Of a stretch of 64,000 nt of DNA, positions 27,301 through 39,700 are shown in pieces (positions within the stretch are counted from its first letter, which is position 1; each line of letters begins with the position of its first letter). The notes below the pieces were generated by a model, which was not told where the DNA came from, made no database searches, and saw only the letters and a list, made by a program, of their open reading frames with translations. The DNA comes from Poecilobothrus nobilitatus (lineage: Eukaryota; Arthropoda; Insecta; Diptera; Dolichopodidae): NCBI GenBank assembly GCA_947095535.1, contig OX352773.1, positions 23,457,398-23,521,397 on the forward strand. The letters run 5' to 3'. The translations under genes and the position numbers were made by a program.

Positions 27301-29529
27301 AATTTTTTGTATTTGCAATCAGAATCTAAAAGCTTCATATCCTGATTCCATATGTATACTGTTCATTCGTTTATAAACAATAAAACTTATATTCACTTTA
27401 AAGATGATTTTAAACTCTTACGAACAACTGTACATACAAGCACAAGCACGCGAAATAAAACAACAAAAGGTGAAAAGAATTAACTAGGAAAAAAAAAAAG
27501 AAAAATAATAAAAAAAAAAATTTTTAAGGTGTGATATTTATTAATATATACAAAAGTTTTTCGACAGGTAACTTATAGATTACCGGTTAATATGACCAAA
27601 ATTTAAAATTTTAATAAGGTTAAGTTAGCATATTTTAAAAGTATTATAGTAAACACTAAAGAATTTTTTGAAATATTTAAAAACAAAAAAAAAAAAAAAA
27701 TATTAAAATATTTATGGTTTTCACTATTAGTGCTTTTTTATTATATTGTTTTTATATATCTACATATATATATATATATTTTTTTTTATTTTTATTAGAA
27801 ACTTCAAGTATTGATCCAAGAGTAGGTCAGATTTAATTATTTGGTTTTGGGTTTTATTGACAGCCGCGGTTTTTTTTTTTTTTTTTTTTTATATATAAAA
27901 AAGAAAACATTTAATTTAATATTAAAAGCAAAGTAATGAAATGAAGAGTTTTTCTGAAGAAATATAAATTGAAATATTGAAAAAATTTTATTATTTGAAA
28001 CTTAAGTTAAAATAAAGAAAAATTATTGAAAAAAAAATAATTGTCACAATATCATATAACTAAAAATTTATTCACTCTTAAAAAAAATTTTTTGTATTAA
28101 TGAACACCTTTCCAGTGTATCAATTTTTAAATAACATATTTATCTATAAATAAGTACATTTGACACGTTATATGTAATTACTTGGGCTATTTAATGTTTG
28201 TTAATTTTATTTTTTCTAATTGTTTTAGATGTTTTGGTTTTTAAAATTTTAAAATATGATTAAATGATTTTATTCTTTAATTTATTTAATCTATACGGCA
28301 TATTATCATCAATAATTGGACGCTTTTATACGCCAAAGATGAAATTTCTTATATACAACTACAGTACAGCATAAGTGCATATACTACATTAAATTTATTA
28401 CTCAAAATGAGTTAAAATGCGTATACTTCACTTAGTAACTGAGGTGGTGATATGTGCATACAATTTGAACATTAAACTTCGTAATTTTTTAATTATACAT
28501 ATGTTAAAGTTATAACATGAGATATGAAAAATCTAGGATGTAACTGCATAAATATATATATTTTTGTTTTCAATAGAAAAATATCTTAATTAAATGATTT
28601 TACTTTTATTTACTTACCAATTTATTTGCAAAATTGAATTATAGGAGTAGATTTTTTATTTTGTCTAATCAAATATTTTACAATTTATATATTTGCTAAA
28701 CATTTTGTTTTTATAACAATGTTTAAATAAAAATTAAATTTTTATGTAAAATTAATACATATACAATTAACTTTACTACAATGTTAATTGTTTTTAATTT
28801 TTATATATAAAAGTATAATTTATATATCTAAGTATTATTCATATTGGTTTAAAATTTAACTAACAGTCATAATGCTTTAAAGATTATTATTAATGTTTTA
28901 TATGACATTTCATAACTTAAATGTCAACGATCTTTTAAGTAATGAAAAATTTACCTTCATTTACCTTCATTTTATTACCACATCAAAAAAACAAAAAAAA
29001 AAAAACGATACAGACAATGTGTGGTAAATTAGATGCTTCAGCCCAACCTTTTAAATTTTGATTTTTAAATTTAAGAAAAAAAAAAAAAAAAAAATGTTTA
29101 CATGTGGGAAGGGTTAGGTGAAAAGTCATTTAAATCTTATTTTAATTTTATTTAAAATATTTGTTTTTGGTTTAATAATATTTCAAGGTAATTTAAAGCC
29201 TATATATAAATTCATTGGGTTGCTTTTAAGTTAATTAATTTGATAATTTCATATAAAATTTTTTTTTTTTTTTTTTTTTTGTTAATAAAATAAAAAAAAA
29301 AAATTATATGTAAAAATATTAAATGTAATAAGAATATGTTATTACTATTACTTCCATTATTATTATTTAATATTAAGTAGGTATTATCTAAGTAACGTAT
29401 ATATATAGTACATGCATACATACATACATACATATATAATTATATATAATATAATATAAAATTTTAATTTACATTTATGAATTTTATATTATAATATGCA
29501 ATAATAATAAAATTAAAAAAATTTAATAA
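24368..29529. other. Non-coding AT-rich stretch with one palindrome
   Basis: No gene is supported. It contains a 34-bp palindrome at 25872-25905, poly-T/poly-A runs (for example 27869-27889 and 29260-29280) and a CATA array near 29413-29434. Short open frames in the region are Phe/Ile/Tyr-rich translations of AT sequence. Confidence 0.55.
25872..25905. repeat. Perfect 34-bp palindrome
   Basis: AAATTCAACCATAAT (25872-25886) is followed by AATT and then its exact reverse complement (25891-25905), so the whole 34 bp is self-complementary without a loop. The arm is not a simple repeat. No function is assigned. Confidence 0.75.
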
Positions 29530-29750
29530 TTCTTGTATAAGATAATAGATGGCGCACAAATAAAAAAATATTTATTTGCGTTTAATAGTTTTGTATAATA
29601 GCTACAACAGCCGAGTATAGTCAACGACTTAGTGAAACAAATTATTTCAGAAACTGAACCTTATAGTCAAATATGAATAATAAATGACTTATTGGATACT
29701 TTTTGCTCCTTATCCAAGCAGGAGTGAAAAAAAGCAAAAAAAAAAAAAAT
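29530..29750 (+). mobile_element. SINE-B copy 2, lacking the tRNA head
   Basis: It contains the downstream modules of SINE-B in order: TATAAGATAATAGATGGCG, TTGTATAATAGCTACA, GCCGAGTATAGTCAACGACT, AGTCAAATATGAATAATAAA and TGCTCCTTATCCAAGCAGGA, then a poly-A tail at 29739-29747. The tRNA-like head is absent, as expected for 5' truncation during retroposition. The left boundary is approximate because the upstream DNA is AT-rich like the element's middle. Confidence 0.8.
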
Positions 29751-29942
29751 AAAAAAGTCTCAGAAATATTGGTAGCTTCTTATTATATATACAAATGTTT
29801 AATGAAGTCAAACTATAGATGTTGTAATTATTCCCATAGGTATATTGAACTCAAATTAATTCTTTATTCTTTATTTAAATGATAAATTGGAAAAAACATA
29901 TATGTACATACTCTAGAGTAAAAAAATATAATGTATCTATAT

Positions 29943-30312
29943 TAATATGTTATCAATATTTTTGGAACATCTTTTCCCAAAATCATTTTATGAAATTGTT
30001 TAGTTATTGATTGTACAATTTTTTCAATAATTTCGTCAATATTATGTTTAATTTCCTCCTAAAAAATTCGGATATTTTGTCCCTTTTCTTCCTTTGATTT
30101 GTCGATTTTTGTATTTTTATTTTTAGAAATTTTTAATTTTACGGTAATGCATTTTTAATTTCATTTAAATCTGTATTTATAGTATTTGTAGAAATTATTA
30201 AATAATATACAAAAACTGTGTTACCATCCTGGATTGAATTTAAAAAATTTCTCATCCATGTCAATTTGATTAATTTTGTTCTGTGAATTTGGTAAACTTT
30301 TTGGTAAAAATA
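29943..30312 (-). pseudogene. Decayed coding-like remnant, family unknown
   Basis: On the minus strand two adjacent frames read as protein rather than AT noise. The first runs from about 30312 to a stop at 30139-30141 and includes LIKLTWMRNFLNSIQDGN. The second continues in another frame from about 30150 to 29943, includes a Lys-rich run and DEIIEKIVQSITKQFHKMIL, and is interrupted by a TAG at 30059-30061. One frameshift and one stop break what was probably a single frame. I do not recognise the protein. It may be a relic of a transposable element or a cellular gene; it sits next to the SINE-B fragment. Confidence 0.4.
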
Positions 30313-30345
30313 TTAACAATTTTCCTTATTCAAAAATACATATTA

Positions 30346-31764
30346 TGATTATTAATAAAAATCATTTTGAATAAACTAATCAATTTTTTAATTCAATTAG
30401 GTGTGGTTATTATTTTTCAAAATAAAATTTTATTTCGATCATGTTTAAATAATGAGATAACAAAATAGAGAACCGAAAATAGAAAAAAAAATATTAAAAC
30501 AATTGTAAAATTAAAAATTCAACATATTTTTTTTTTTTTATTTTTAAATTAAAAACTTTGCACTTGATTGCATATTTTAACACAAAAAAAAAAAAAAAAA
30601 AATTGAAAATAATTTTAATATGAATAAAAGAAAAAAAAAAACATAGAGCCATGCAAACATGATATAATAAAATGCAACGAATTGCAAATATCGTACTAAC
30701 AACCTACAAACTTTTAGAAATTCCAAAACAAAATTGTAAGCAAAAGGCGTGAATTTTGTTATAACAGAGATTTTGAAAATTTATTAATGTACGCGTTTTT
30801 GATATCAACATTTTTTTTAATTATTTTTATTTTTTTTTTTTGTTTTAAAAGTTTTATAAGTTATTTTGATGTAATAATCAATTATTTAATAGTCTTAATT
30901 GTTTTCACACTTATATTAATAAAACATATTAATTTGTAAATGTAGTAAAAATCTTTACACTTTAGATATAGTTGCTCTGTCTTTTTTTCTTCTTTTTGCA
31001 TAAATGCACTGTTTTATGGGTCTTAAAGTTTTATTCTCTTTTAAACAAAATTGTTATAACTTATATCTTATATTAAAATATCTAATGATAGATTGAACTT
31101 GTTATAATTGTATCGTATCGTAACCCACAGTAATTTGTTGGAATTCCGGCCATAAGGTATCTGTTGTTTTATCTGGTAAGATAAATAATTTTATCATATG
31201 CGGATACTATGAATATCAAATATAGATTTAATTTAAAATTTATGGTTTCCAAATGTATTTCTAACTTCTTTTTTAAATATAAAATTAAAATAATAAAAAC
31301 ATTTGAATGTATTGTAATTTAGCACAAAAAAAAAAAAAAAAAAATTTTTTTTTTTATAAAGAGAAAATTTTTAAATTCCAATAGAATCAATGACGACTTT
31401 TGAATTTTAAAGTTAGTTGTTATTAGCATACAAATTGTATCTAGTATATTAGATATTTTTTTCAATTTTTCATTTTTTTTTGTTTCTTGAATTCATGTTG
31501 AACGTGTTCAATATCTTTAAATGCATTTTTAAAAAAATTTTAAAAAGTGTATTGCTTGTTGCTTTTATATTGTCCGTTCGTATATAAATGTCTTATTGGA
31601 ATTTTTACTAAATAGTAAAAAAAACATTTTCGTTTAGTTGTATCTGTTAAATGGCTAGAGTTAAACCAAAGTCCCTGAAAAATTTCCTTTATTCGAATGG
31701 TTATATTATAACTCTACTGAATATTTTTTCAATCTAAAAATATGCTTTAATTAAAAACGAGGAA
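30346..31764. other. Non-coding AT-rich stretch
   Basis: Only AT-rich sequence with long A and T runs (for example 30583-30602 and 31325-31343) is seen. No gene or element boundaries could be supported. Confidence 0.5.
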
Positions 31765-33325
31765 GAATACAGTTGACTTTGTCAACTCTTAGATACCCGT
31801 ACGAACCGTTAGTATGTTCACAGCCTGTCACTTTGCTTACAATATTATTTTTTTAATATTTTAGTATTTTAAAATAATTTGGGTGAATTTTATAATTTCT
31901 AGAATTATGGGTTGTACATATATTCAAACTATATGTTTATACATTCTTCAAAAGCAGATTTTAACATAACGATTATCAATCCAAAACCTTTTCAAATATT
32001 CTATAGTATCATTTAATACTAAGCGGTAAATGTATATTAAATTTACTTAGTACAAAATAATAAATATAATTTTAAATATTATATTATATTATATTTAAAT
32101 ATTACATTGACAGAATAATTTCTTATAAGTACAATAAAATACATATATGTATGTAAATACGGCGCTATATAATATTCATCTATACTCTTATCATTCATTC
32201 ACTAGTGACATATACGATATGTAAATAAACATGATATTATATAAGTATGTATATATATTAATATCATATAAATAAAAATTCTTCAAGCAACCGTTATGTT
32301 GTTTATTTATTTACATTTTTATGTACTACGCATTATATCCTCAACAATTTCAAATTATCGAGTAAAACAAAATGCAAAAAATTAGTTAAAGAAATTTGTT
32401 AGAAAATTTGGAAAAATCAAGTAACTCTTTCGTCAATTATAAAGTAACCATATATTATTAAAAAAAGTTGTTAACAGAAATAAGAGTATAATGTTGAAGC
32501 TTTAATTTTTGTGTATTACTTCAAAAAAATTTTAACAGGTGTTCAAGTTACAGGTGTTTAAAAATAAGAAATTTTCAGTTTTTGACCTCTTACAGCTCCT
32601 AAAGGGTGGGTGATACAAAAAAAATTTCTGAAACGACTCTTACTAATTTTCAAAGATCTAACTTCTGTCAAAATTTCAAGTTTCCAACTTTAACCGTTTA
32701 GAAGATAGAAGGGTTAAAGAATTTTGCAAAATTTGAGTTTCGCATAACGGTAAATTAAGACACCGTATGCCACAAATATATATTTAATGTACATATACTT
32801 TTAAAGCTAATGAAAGTAGTAATCGTTTGGCGTTTTCAAAATGAAGATATACCTTATACAACTTGTGCTATAACAATTTAAATACAGAGCTTTTTTGAAC
32901 CTTTGGGGAGCTGTAGCTCCGTAACGGGTGGGGCTACCAAAAAAAGTTATTAAAAATAAAATTAATATTTTTGTGAGATCTATCAGCAGTTAAAATTTCA
33001 TAGCTCTATTTCAAAAAAAATGTGGGGATCTAAAAGTTAGGTGTTCGAGAGCTACCTTAAGGTTTGGTCCAAACTCAACCAAAAAAAATAGGGAACCTAC
33101 AAATTACTCCAAGAATATTTTGTGTAAATTTCAAGATTCTAGCTTTCTTAGTTTTTGAGTTAGCGTGCTGACGGACAGACGGACGGACGGACATGGCTCA
33201 AAAGTCTTAGAATTTTTTTCTGATCCGATCCATACCTTTGAAGGTATATCTAGCTCGCTTATTTCGAGGTGTTACAAACGGAGGAGTAATTTTATTATAC
33301 CCGATCCTATCGTACGGGTATAAAA
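31765..33325. repeat. ~1.5-kb dispersed repeat with inverted ATACCCGTACGA ends
   Basis: The left end carries CAGTTGACTTTGTCAACTC and then ATACCCGTACGA (31793-31804). The right end carries the inverse TCGTACGGGTAT (33310-33321). Near the right end lies an ACGG-type tract (33171-33193) followed by ACATGGCTC. The interior has repeated paragraphs of similar wording: 'ctcttacagctcctaaagggtggg' near 32590 and 'gagctgtagctccgtaacgggtgggg' near 32910, each followed by a CAAATTTCAAGTTT/TAAAATTTCATAGCT-like phrase. It has no meaningful reading frame. This layout resembles a repeat class widespread in fly non-coding DNA; that comparison is from memory and the family is not named here. Confidence 0.6.
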
Positions 33326-33327
33326 AA

Positions 33328-35248
33328 TGAATTTTAATCACCAAAAAAAAAAAAATAAAAAAATAAAGAACTTTTTTTTTTTGTAATTCGATATTAACTT
33401 TACCGTTAAAACAAAAAAAAATTTTCAAAATTTTGGACTTTTCGTAATCTTAAATATTAAAACATAAAAACTTATAATTTGGGAAAGTGTAAAATTTTTA
33501 AGTCATTTAAATATTATTTTAAACCAATTTTCTGTATTGCCAAATTTAAAGAAAAAAAATTTTTAGAATACCTTTAACTCATTTTGAAAATGTGGACATT
33601 TAAAAACCTCTGGTTTACAACTTACTGATAATATGTTTATTTGTCTTTTATATTTCTATTGTAATTTTATTTTAAATTATATATTAATTCTTAAGTAATT
33701 CATTTAAGATGGTGACAATCTAGTATTTTTAATAAAGTTTTAAAATGATAAATCATAATATACAAGTATATAAGAAATTATTTAAAATTTATTATGAAAA
33801 AAAAAGAATTATTGTCTTCAATTATTTTTAGAACTTTGAATAGATTGCATAAAATTATTATTATTATAGAGCATTTTGTCTTTTCACTTTATATAAAATA
33901 AATGGAATACTATTTCTACTTTATTTTTTTTTTTAAATTCCATCGATTTTGTTCTACACCCTTAATTATGACTTTTTTTAACAATGGTTATGAAAAATAA
34001 TAAGTTTTATATTTTTTTATTAATTTAATTGATGGAAATTTATGAAATGATTTAAAGATATTTTTTTTTAAATTTACGTATAATATATTTATGGTATATA
34101 TATAATTTTCGTAATAAATCTGTGTTGATGAGTACTGTGTGTAACGGTAATAGAGTTGTCATTTTTTTTATGAATTGCTTATTTCTGAAATTATGGTGAA
34201 ATATATTTAAGACACAAACCATCTATATATTTTGATTATTCCCAGATTATAACTTACTGTGAAAATTTTCAAATTGAAAACTAAAATCTATAAAAAAACT
34301 GTACTCGTATATACATAATATATAAAGGTACATATATATAATCAGATATAATATTGTGTATATGAAAATTCAAAAAGATTTTGACTGTAAATAAAGGAAT
34401 GTTAAAAAAAAAAAAAATTAGCATTTTTCTTAAATTCGAAATAAAAAATTTAATAAAAGAAAAAAAACTAGGATCAATTTTACTTCCGTCATTTATGATA
34501 AGTTACTGTCTATACTGGGCTAATTTATTCATAAAAATTACAATATACATATATGTACGAGATATACATGCGCCATTACATTGATATAACACATATTGGT
34601 AATTAATAACACGATATAATTGTACATATATTAAATAAAAAATTTTTTTTTTTTATTTATATTTAATTTATTTAAAACTTTTGCTTTAATATGACAACTT
34701 ATAGAAAGTAGTACTTTAACAAAAGTATTTTTATCTTGCGTAAGTATTTAAGAGCATTATTGAAGTAATTGATTGATTGTTTAGTGTAGAAGTTCTATAT
34801 TTTATTTAAAACATAAATATTATATATAGTGTTAATGTTAACTCACTCGAATACTAAATACTACTGTATTTAAAATTATAATTACATATTATGAAAAATA
34901 ATTTAAATCATAGTTGTTCAAACTGTTTAAGTTATCTGGAATCTGGATCTTATTGAATTCCAAAAAAAATCACCTCTGATGTCACATAATAAAATTTCAT
35001 TCATTAATTTCTTATGTTATAATCTATTTTTATTGTTAAACATCATATCATAGGCAAATTAGTTTTTGAAAGCTTGAATTTAAATATTTTCTTTAAGAAA
35101 AAAGTTACATGTTCAAAAGAGAACTTTTATTTTAAAAATTTTCCTTAAGTTTAAATGATGAGTGACATATAATGTTGACTAAAATATTTGTTTCTTTGAA
35201 ATTAAGGCAACACTTTTTGAAGAAGTTCTCTAAATTAAATCAAAAATT
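33328..35248. other. Non-coding AT-rich stretch
   Basis: I see no supported gene, RNA or repeat boundary. Short open frames at 33207-33428 (antisense to the end of the dispersed repeat) and 34381-34584 (Lys/Ile-rich) look spurious. Confidence 0.5.
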
Positions 35249-35463
35249 AAAACTTTAATGGGGTCTCGGTGGCTTAGTGGGTAATAACGGAAAAAATACG
35301 CTCTAAACACCGAGGGAATGTGGGTTCGAATCCTATATACGCGTCGTAAGAATAATTCCCTCTTATTACAACATTTACGGCCACGTCTGAAATGGAAAGG
35401 CTGTGTAATTTCCTTGTCACATTTATGTGGCAGGGGAATAAACAAAAAAAAAAAAACTTTAAT
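35249..35463 (+). mobile_element. SINE-A copy 3 with target duplication
   Basis: The element runs 35260-35452 and is flanked by AAAACTTTAAT at 35249-35259 and 35453-35463. It starts GGGGTCTCGGTGGCTTAGTG, has a B box GGTTCGAATCC, then the shared body (GTCGTAAG, GGCCACGTCTGAAATGG, TTTATGTGGCAGGG) and a poly-A tail. The A-box region and body carry substitutions relative to the 63601 copy. Confidence 0.9.
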
Positions 35464-36537
35464 ATTTATTGTTTATTTAAATAGACCAAATTGTTGTAAT
35501 GGAAAATAAATTTTATCTTTTTTAGAATTTGCATAAATTTGCATTGTTTTATTTAAAAGTTTATATATGATTTGATTTGTAACATTCAATTAAAGGGTTT
35601 TTGTTCTTGTTATGTATTAGTACAGAAAATAAGATTGTTTTTAAATTCTTATATAGTATTAATTGAGAACACCCATTCTATTTATTAAGTAACACATAAT
35701 TTAATAGTAATTCAATTTTGTGGGTTTATGTTTTGATATCAACTAATTATTATTAAATATAAAAAAAAAGAAAAACATAAAATAATAAAAATTCCTATAA
35801 GGAATTGAAAATTTCCCAAGTATCACCATAGATAACCTTGCTATAGCTTACATATAAAATTGATTGAATTCTTTTTAATAAAAATAAAATAAAAGCATCT
35901 AATGTAAATTTCTTTTAAATCGTATTGATAGAAATATGTAAGTAGAAAAATTGATTGTTATCGCCTCCAGGTCTAATATTTTATGTAGTCATATTGTTCA
36001 AAGTATTTCATAATATACAATACTAAAATTTGCCTTGGGTACCACTCCTAAATTAAGGTGAAAATGCTTCCTTAAGGGGTAAACAAAAAAAAGTACAAAA
36101 AAAGTACAAAAAAAATACAAAAAGAAATAAATTCAAAAAAAAAAAAAATTAATTAAAAAGCCTATATGCAATCGTACAGTGCAAGTAAAAAAGAAAGAAA
36201 AAAAAAAAAGACTTAAATAGGTAATAGATGAAATAAAAAACAAAAAACCTCTTTTAAAATGAAATCCCATTAATCCACCATTAAATAATTAAATATACAT
36301 AGTTACATGTAGTTAAATATATTGTTTTGTAAAAACTTAAGTTTTATAAAAAATAATTTTCAATAGATACAATATTTTGTTATATAAATGAATTTTTATG
36401 TAATAAACACTTAAATCTTAAACACTTATTTTTTTATCTGTATTTATTTTCTTAAATCAAAGTACCTACATATACTTACATATTTATGTTTTTTTTTTTT
36501 TTTTCACTAACAAATTTATTTTCACTCTTCTTTTCAG
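35464..36537. other. Non-coding DNA upstream of the myosin XV first coding exon
   Basis: No coding region is supported. The stretch ends in a pyrimidine-rich tract and TTTTCAG at 36531-36537, a good splice acceptor, so the first coding exon probably has at least one non-coding exon and the promoter upstream. I cannot place either. Confidence 0.5.
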
Positions 36538-36769
36538 CAATTAATTTAATTTTTTTTTTTGTAATCATTATGAGTTAATAAACAAAAAAAATTACTGAAG
36601 ACTCGGAGATTTAAACGGATAATTTGTTAATATGGAAGTAAATATGGATTGGCAACAAGGTGATCTGGTTTGGTTTGATCCAGGATTGGGTCATCCAATA
36701 CCAGGAGAAGTACAAGAAGTTCACCGGGCTGCACAAGTGATAATAGTGCAAGCATTAATTAAAGGAAAG
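36538..36769 (+). CDS. Myo10A: Unconventional myosin XV, first coding exon
   Basis: After the acceptor at 36537 there is a 94-bp 5' UTR, then ATG at 36632. The coding part 36632-36769 gives 46 residues beginning MEVNMDWQQGDLVWFDPG and ends at the donor AAAG|GTAATT in phase 0. The QGDLVWFDPG...GEVQEVH block is the small N-terminal beta domain that precedes the motor head in myosin XV. It joins exactly in frame to the exon at 42191 (KGK then PQTF). A methionine four codons in (MDWQQ) could also initiate. A two-codon upstream frame (ATG AGT TAA) lies at 36570-36578. The symbol follows the Drosophila gene, also called Sisyphus; the family call is firm, orthology is inferred. Confidence 0.85.
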
Positions 36770-39700
36770 GTAATTATATACATACATACATATTTTAGAA
36801 AAAATTTAAAATAAAATTTTTAATTAAAATCGTCAAAATATAAAATCAATTTCTGTCTCTTATTGGTCTTAGATTGAATATTTATTTAAAATGAATAAAA
36901 TGAACAAACATAAAAGTTGTTTTGAATAAATTATATGACATGAAATTTTTTTCAATTTGAACATACAAAGTTAAAAAATCTTAAGCGTAACATACACATA
37001 TATACTTAATATATTACAAATTGATACACAAATTGTAGATTTTTATTGAAAAATATGAAAATTTTCAGGAAAAGCAATTTTTTTTTTCCTTTTTTTATAT
37101 AATATACGTTAGCTAAGTTAAAGTATACATAATATATAAAAAAAATTATTTTTTTGTTTTATTATTCTAAATTTACATAATGGTATATGCACATACATAT
37201 AGATACAGACATATAGATAATGTACATACATATAGGTATGTATAGACATTAGTGAATTTAAGAAACCCTATATTATTTTTAGATTTTCCAATTTTACGAT
37301 ATGTGCATACGTTAAGAATAACGAGTTCTTTTTTTTTATGGTCAATAGCAGAAATTTTTTTTAATGTTATATGTTATATGATGGCCTTAACAGATACAAT
37401 ATTATGTACATTACATATATATATATAATATATTATATATTATATATATATGTACATTAATAACAATTGCAACATGTTTATTTGAATTAATTCATGTATA
37501 TGTTCATATTATTTATTATTATACACAAATATTATGTTTGTATGATGTATGTACATATGTACCTATACCTTACATATTATGTATGTACATATTAAATTCA
37601 ATAGAACATGCTCGGTTAATTAACGGTTTTGCAAGTTTTTATTTTTCGTTATTATTGTTGTTCCTGTTGTAATTAATAGTTTTCTTGTTGTTACATAAAA
37701 TTCTTGTTGCATCACCTGCAAGAACACAATTTGAACTGAATGATTTTAGACGGAAAGTAAAATATTAAACGCGTAAAGCAATTACATATATATGTATAAA
37801 TGTATTAACTTTTGCATGTTAAAATCAAAGAAAAAAAAAAAAAAAAATTCTTAAGAACCGTGGTGAGATGTGAAATAATTTTTTTCCGGGTTTATAATTT
37901 CGGTTTAAAAACGAAATTGAAAGACATTCTTAAAAAAAAAAATGTTAAAAAATTCGACTTTTATGAAAATTAGAGAGTTTAAAATTTATTTTAAATTTAT
38001 TACCGATATTCGTAATATGTAAACTTTTATTAACATGTTACATTCGAATGGAACTTTGTTATAAAACCATTTGTAATTTATAAGAAAATGGGTATTATCC
38101 AAGTTTGACTTATTTTCAAAATTTGAAATTAAATTTCTTAAATCAAAACAAATATTATAAAATATTTTTTTGTAATTCGGTATTTTAATTTAACGTTGGC
38201 CAAATTTTAAATCGTTACTGTAAAATAAAGTAATAAAACTATTAGTTAGACTATTTTATTAGTGCTTTAAAATATTAAATTAGCTAATTTCATTTTTATA
38301 AAGTTCTACTAATTACAAAATATAGAATTAGTAATTTTGTAATACTAGTATATGTCAAATGATGTCGATAGCTCTGTAACGATATTTAATATATCAAAGA
38401 TGTTGTATTTCTCGAGATATTTGATTATGTATTCCAAACATAAATCAGATTTTAATTTCTAAATTGAATTCAGATTTTTTTCGATATCTTAAGATAATTT
38501 ATATTATTTTTATTTGATTATTTTTAATTTTTTGACATTTAATAAGATATTGAAAGGCATTGAAAATTGCTGTATTTACCATTGTAAAAAGGAACCTTAA
38601 AGACCACATAAAAATTATAGAGAAAAAAAGGTCTTAACAGAAGGTTATTATTTTATTTTTGCAAAAAGTAGCAAAGGTAACTATGTAGTCATTTGCAGGC
38701 TATAAATAACTAAATATTGAATAACTACATTTTTTAACTTTATTTAAAACATTGCAAATTGTTATATTTTTAAAATCTATTATCAAAAACCATTTTAATT
38801 CTTTCTCTTATATATTTTTTATCATATGTCTATTAATTTTCTATATTTAGTGTTAGAAGTTTATTTTTAAAAGGCTTCATTTAATAAAATATTTATAACA
38901 GTCTTTTTAAGATCATTTGAACACAGAACACTTATTTCAAAGAATTCAATTTGTATTTCATTGTGTGTGATTTAATTCATTATACTAAAATATATTTATT
39001 TAAGCGTTTATAATTATTATAGTGGGATATTAACCTTTCTAAAAGTTAATTTTACTTTGAAAATAACTATTTATATATAAAAAATAATCTTTTAAAACAT
39101 GTTTTTATTTTTGTTTTGTTTTAAAAATAATAACTTGATAAATAATATTGACGAATTTTTACTTGAAGGAAAATAAAATATTAATGTATATATATATATT
39201 GTATCTATGTTTTTTGTGTAATCTCTAACATTGACTTTGAAAAATAAGAAAAATATTTTTTAAATTATAAAAATCGTATTTTGCATTTCCAAAATCATCT
39301 TTCATACAGTTTTAAGTAACTGGTTATTGTTTTTAATTTTTTTTTTTTTTTTTTTTGTCAAGTGTTCAAGATAATTAGTCAATCTTAGTAATGTTAATAA
39401 ATAATCCATGTTGAGTTTAAAATTAATATGGTATTTCATTTTAATTATAATCATTTATAATTAAGAAAAAACAAATACAATTACTTATTTAAATAAATGC
39501 GATAACAAGTCTTCAGTTTTAAAGGCTATAAGAAATCAAAAAATTTAAATTTACTGTTAAAATTTCGTAAATGAGAAAAAGTATAACTAAAATTTATATA
39601 TCCGTTTCATGTTAAGTTTATGATCACAAAAATTTGTCATTTAATTAAGGTTGGAACTATGAAGTTTTTAATTATGTTTTGACACAAAAACATTTAATAA

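Noticed and set aside
35230..35509. Open frames on both strands
   Set aside because: Both lie across the SINE-A copy at 35260-35452.
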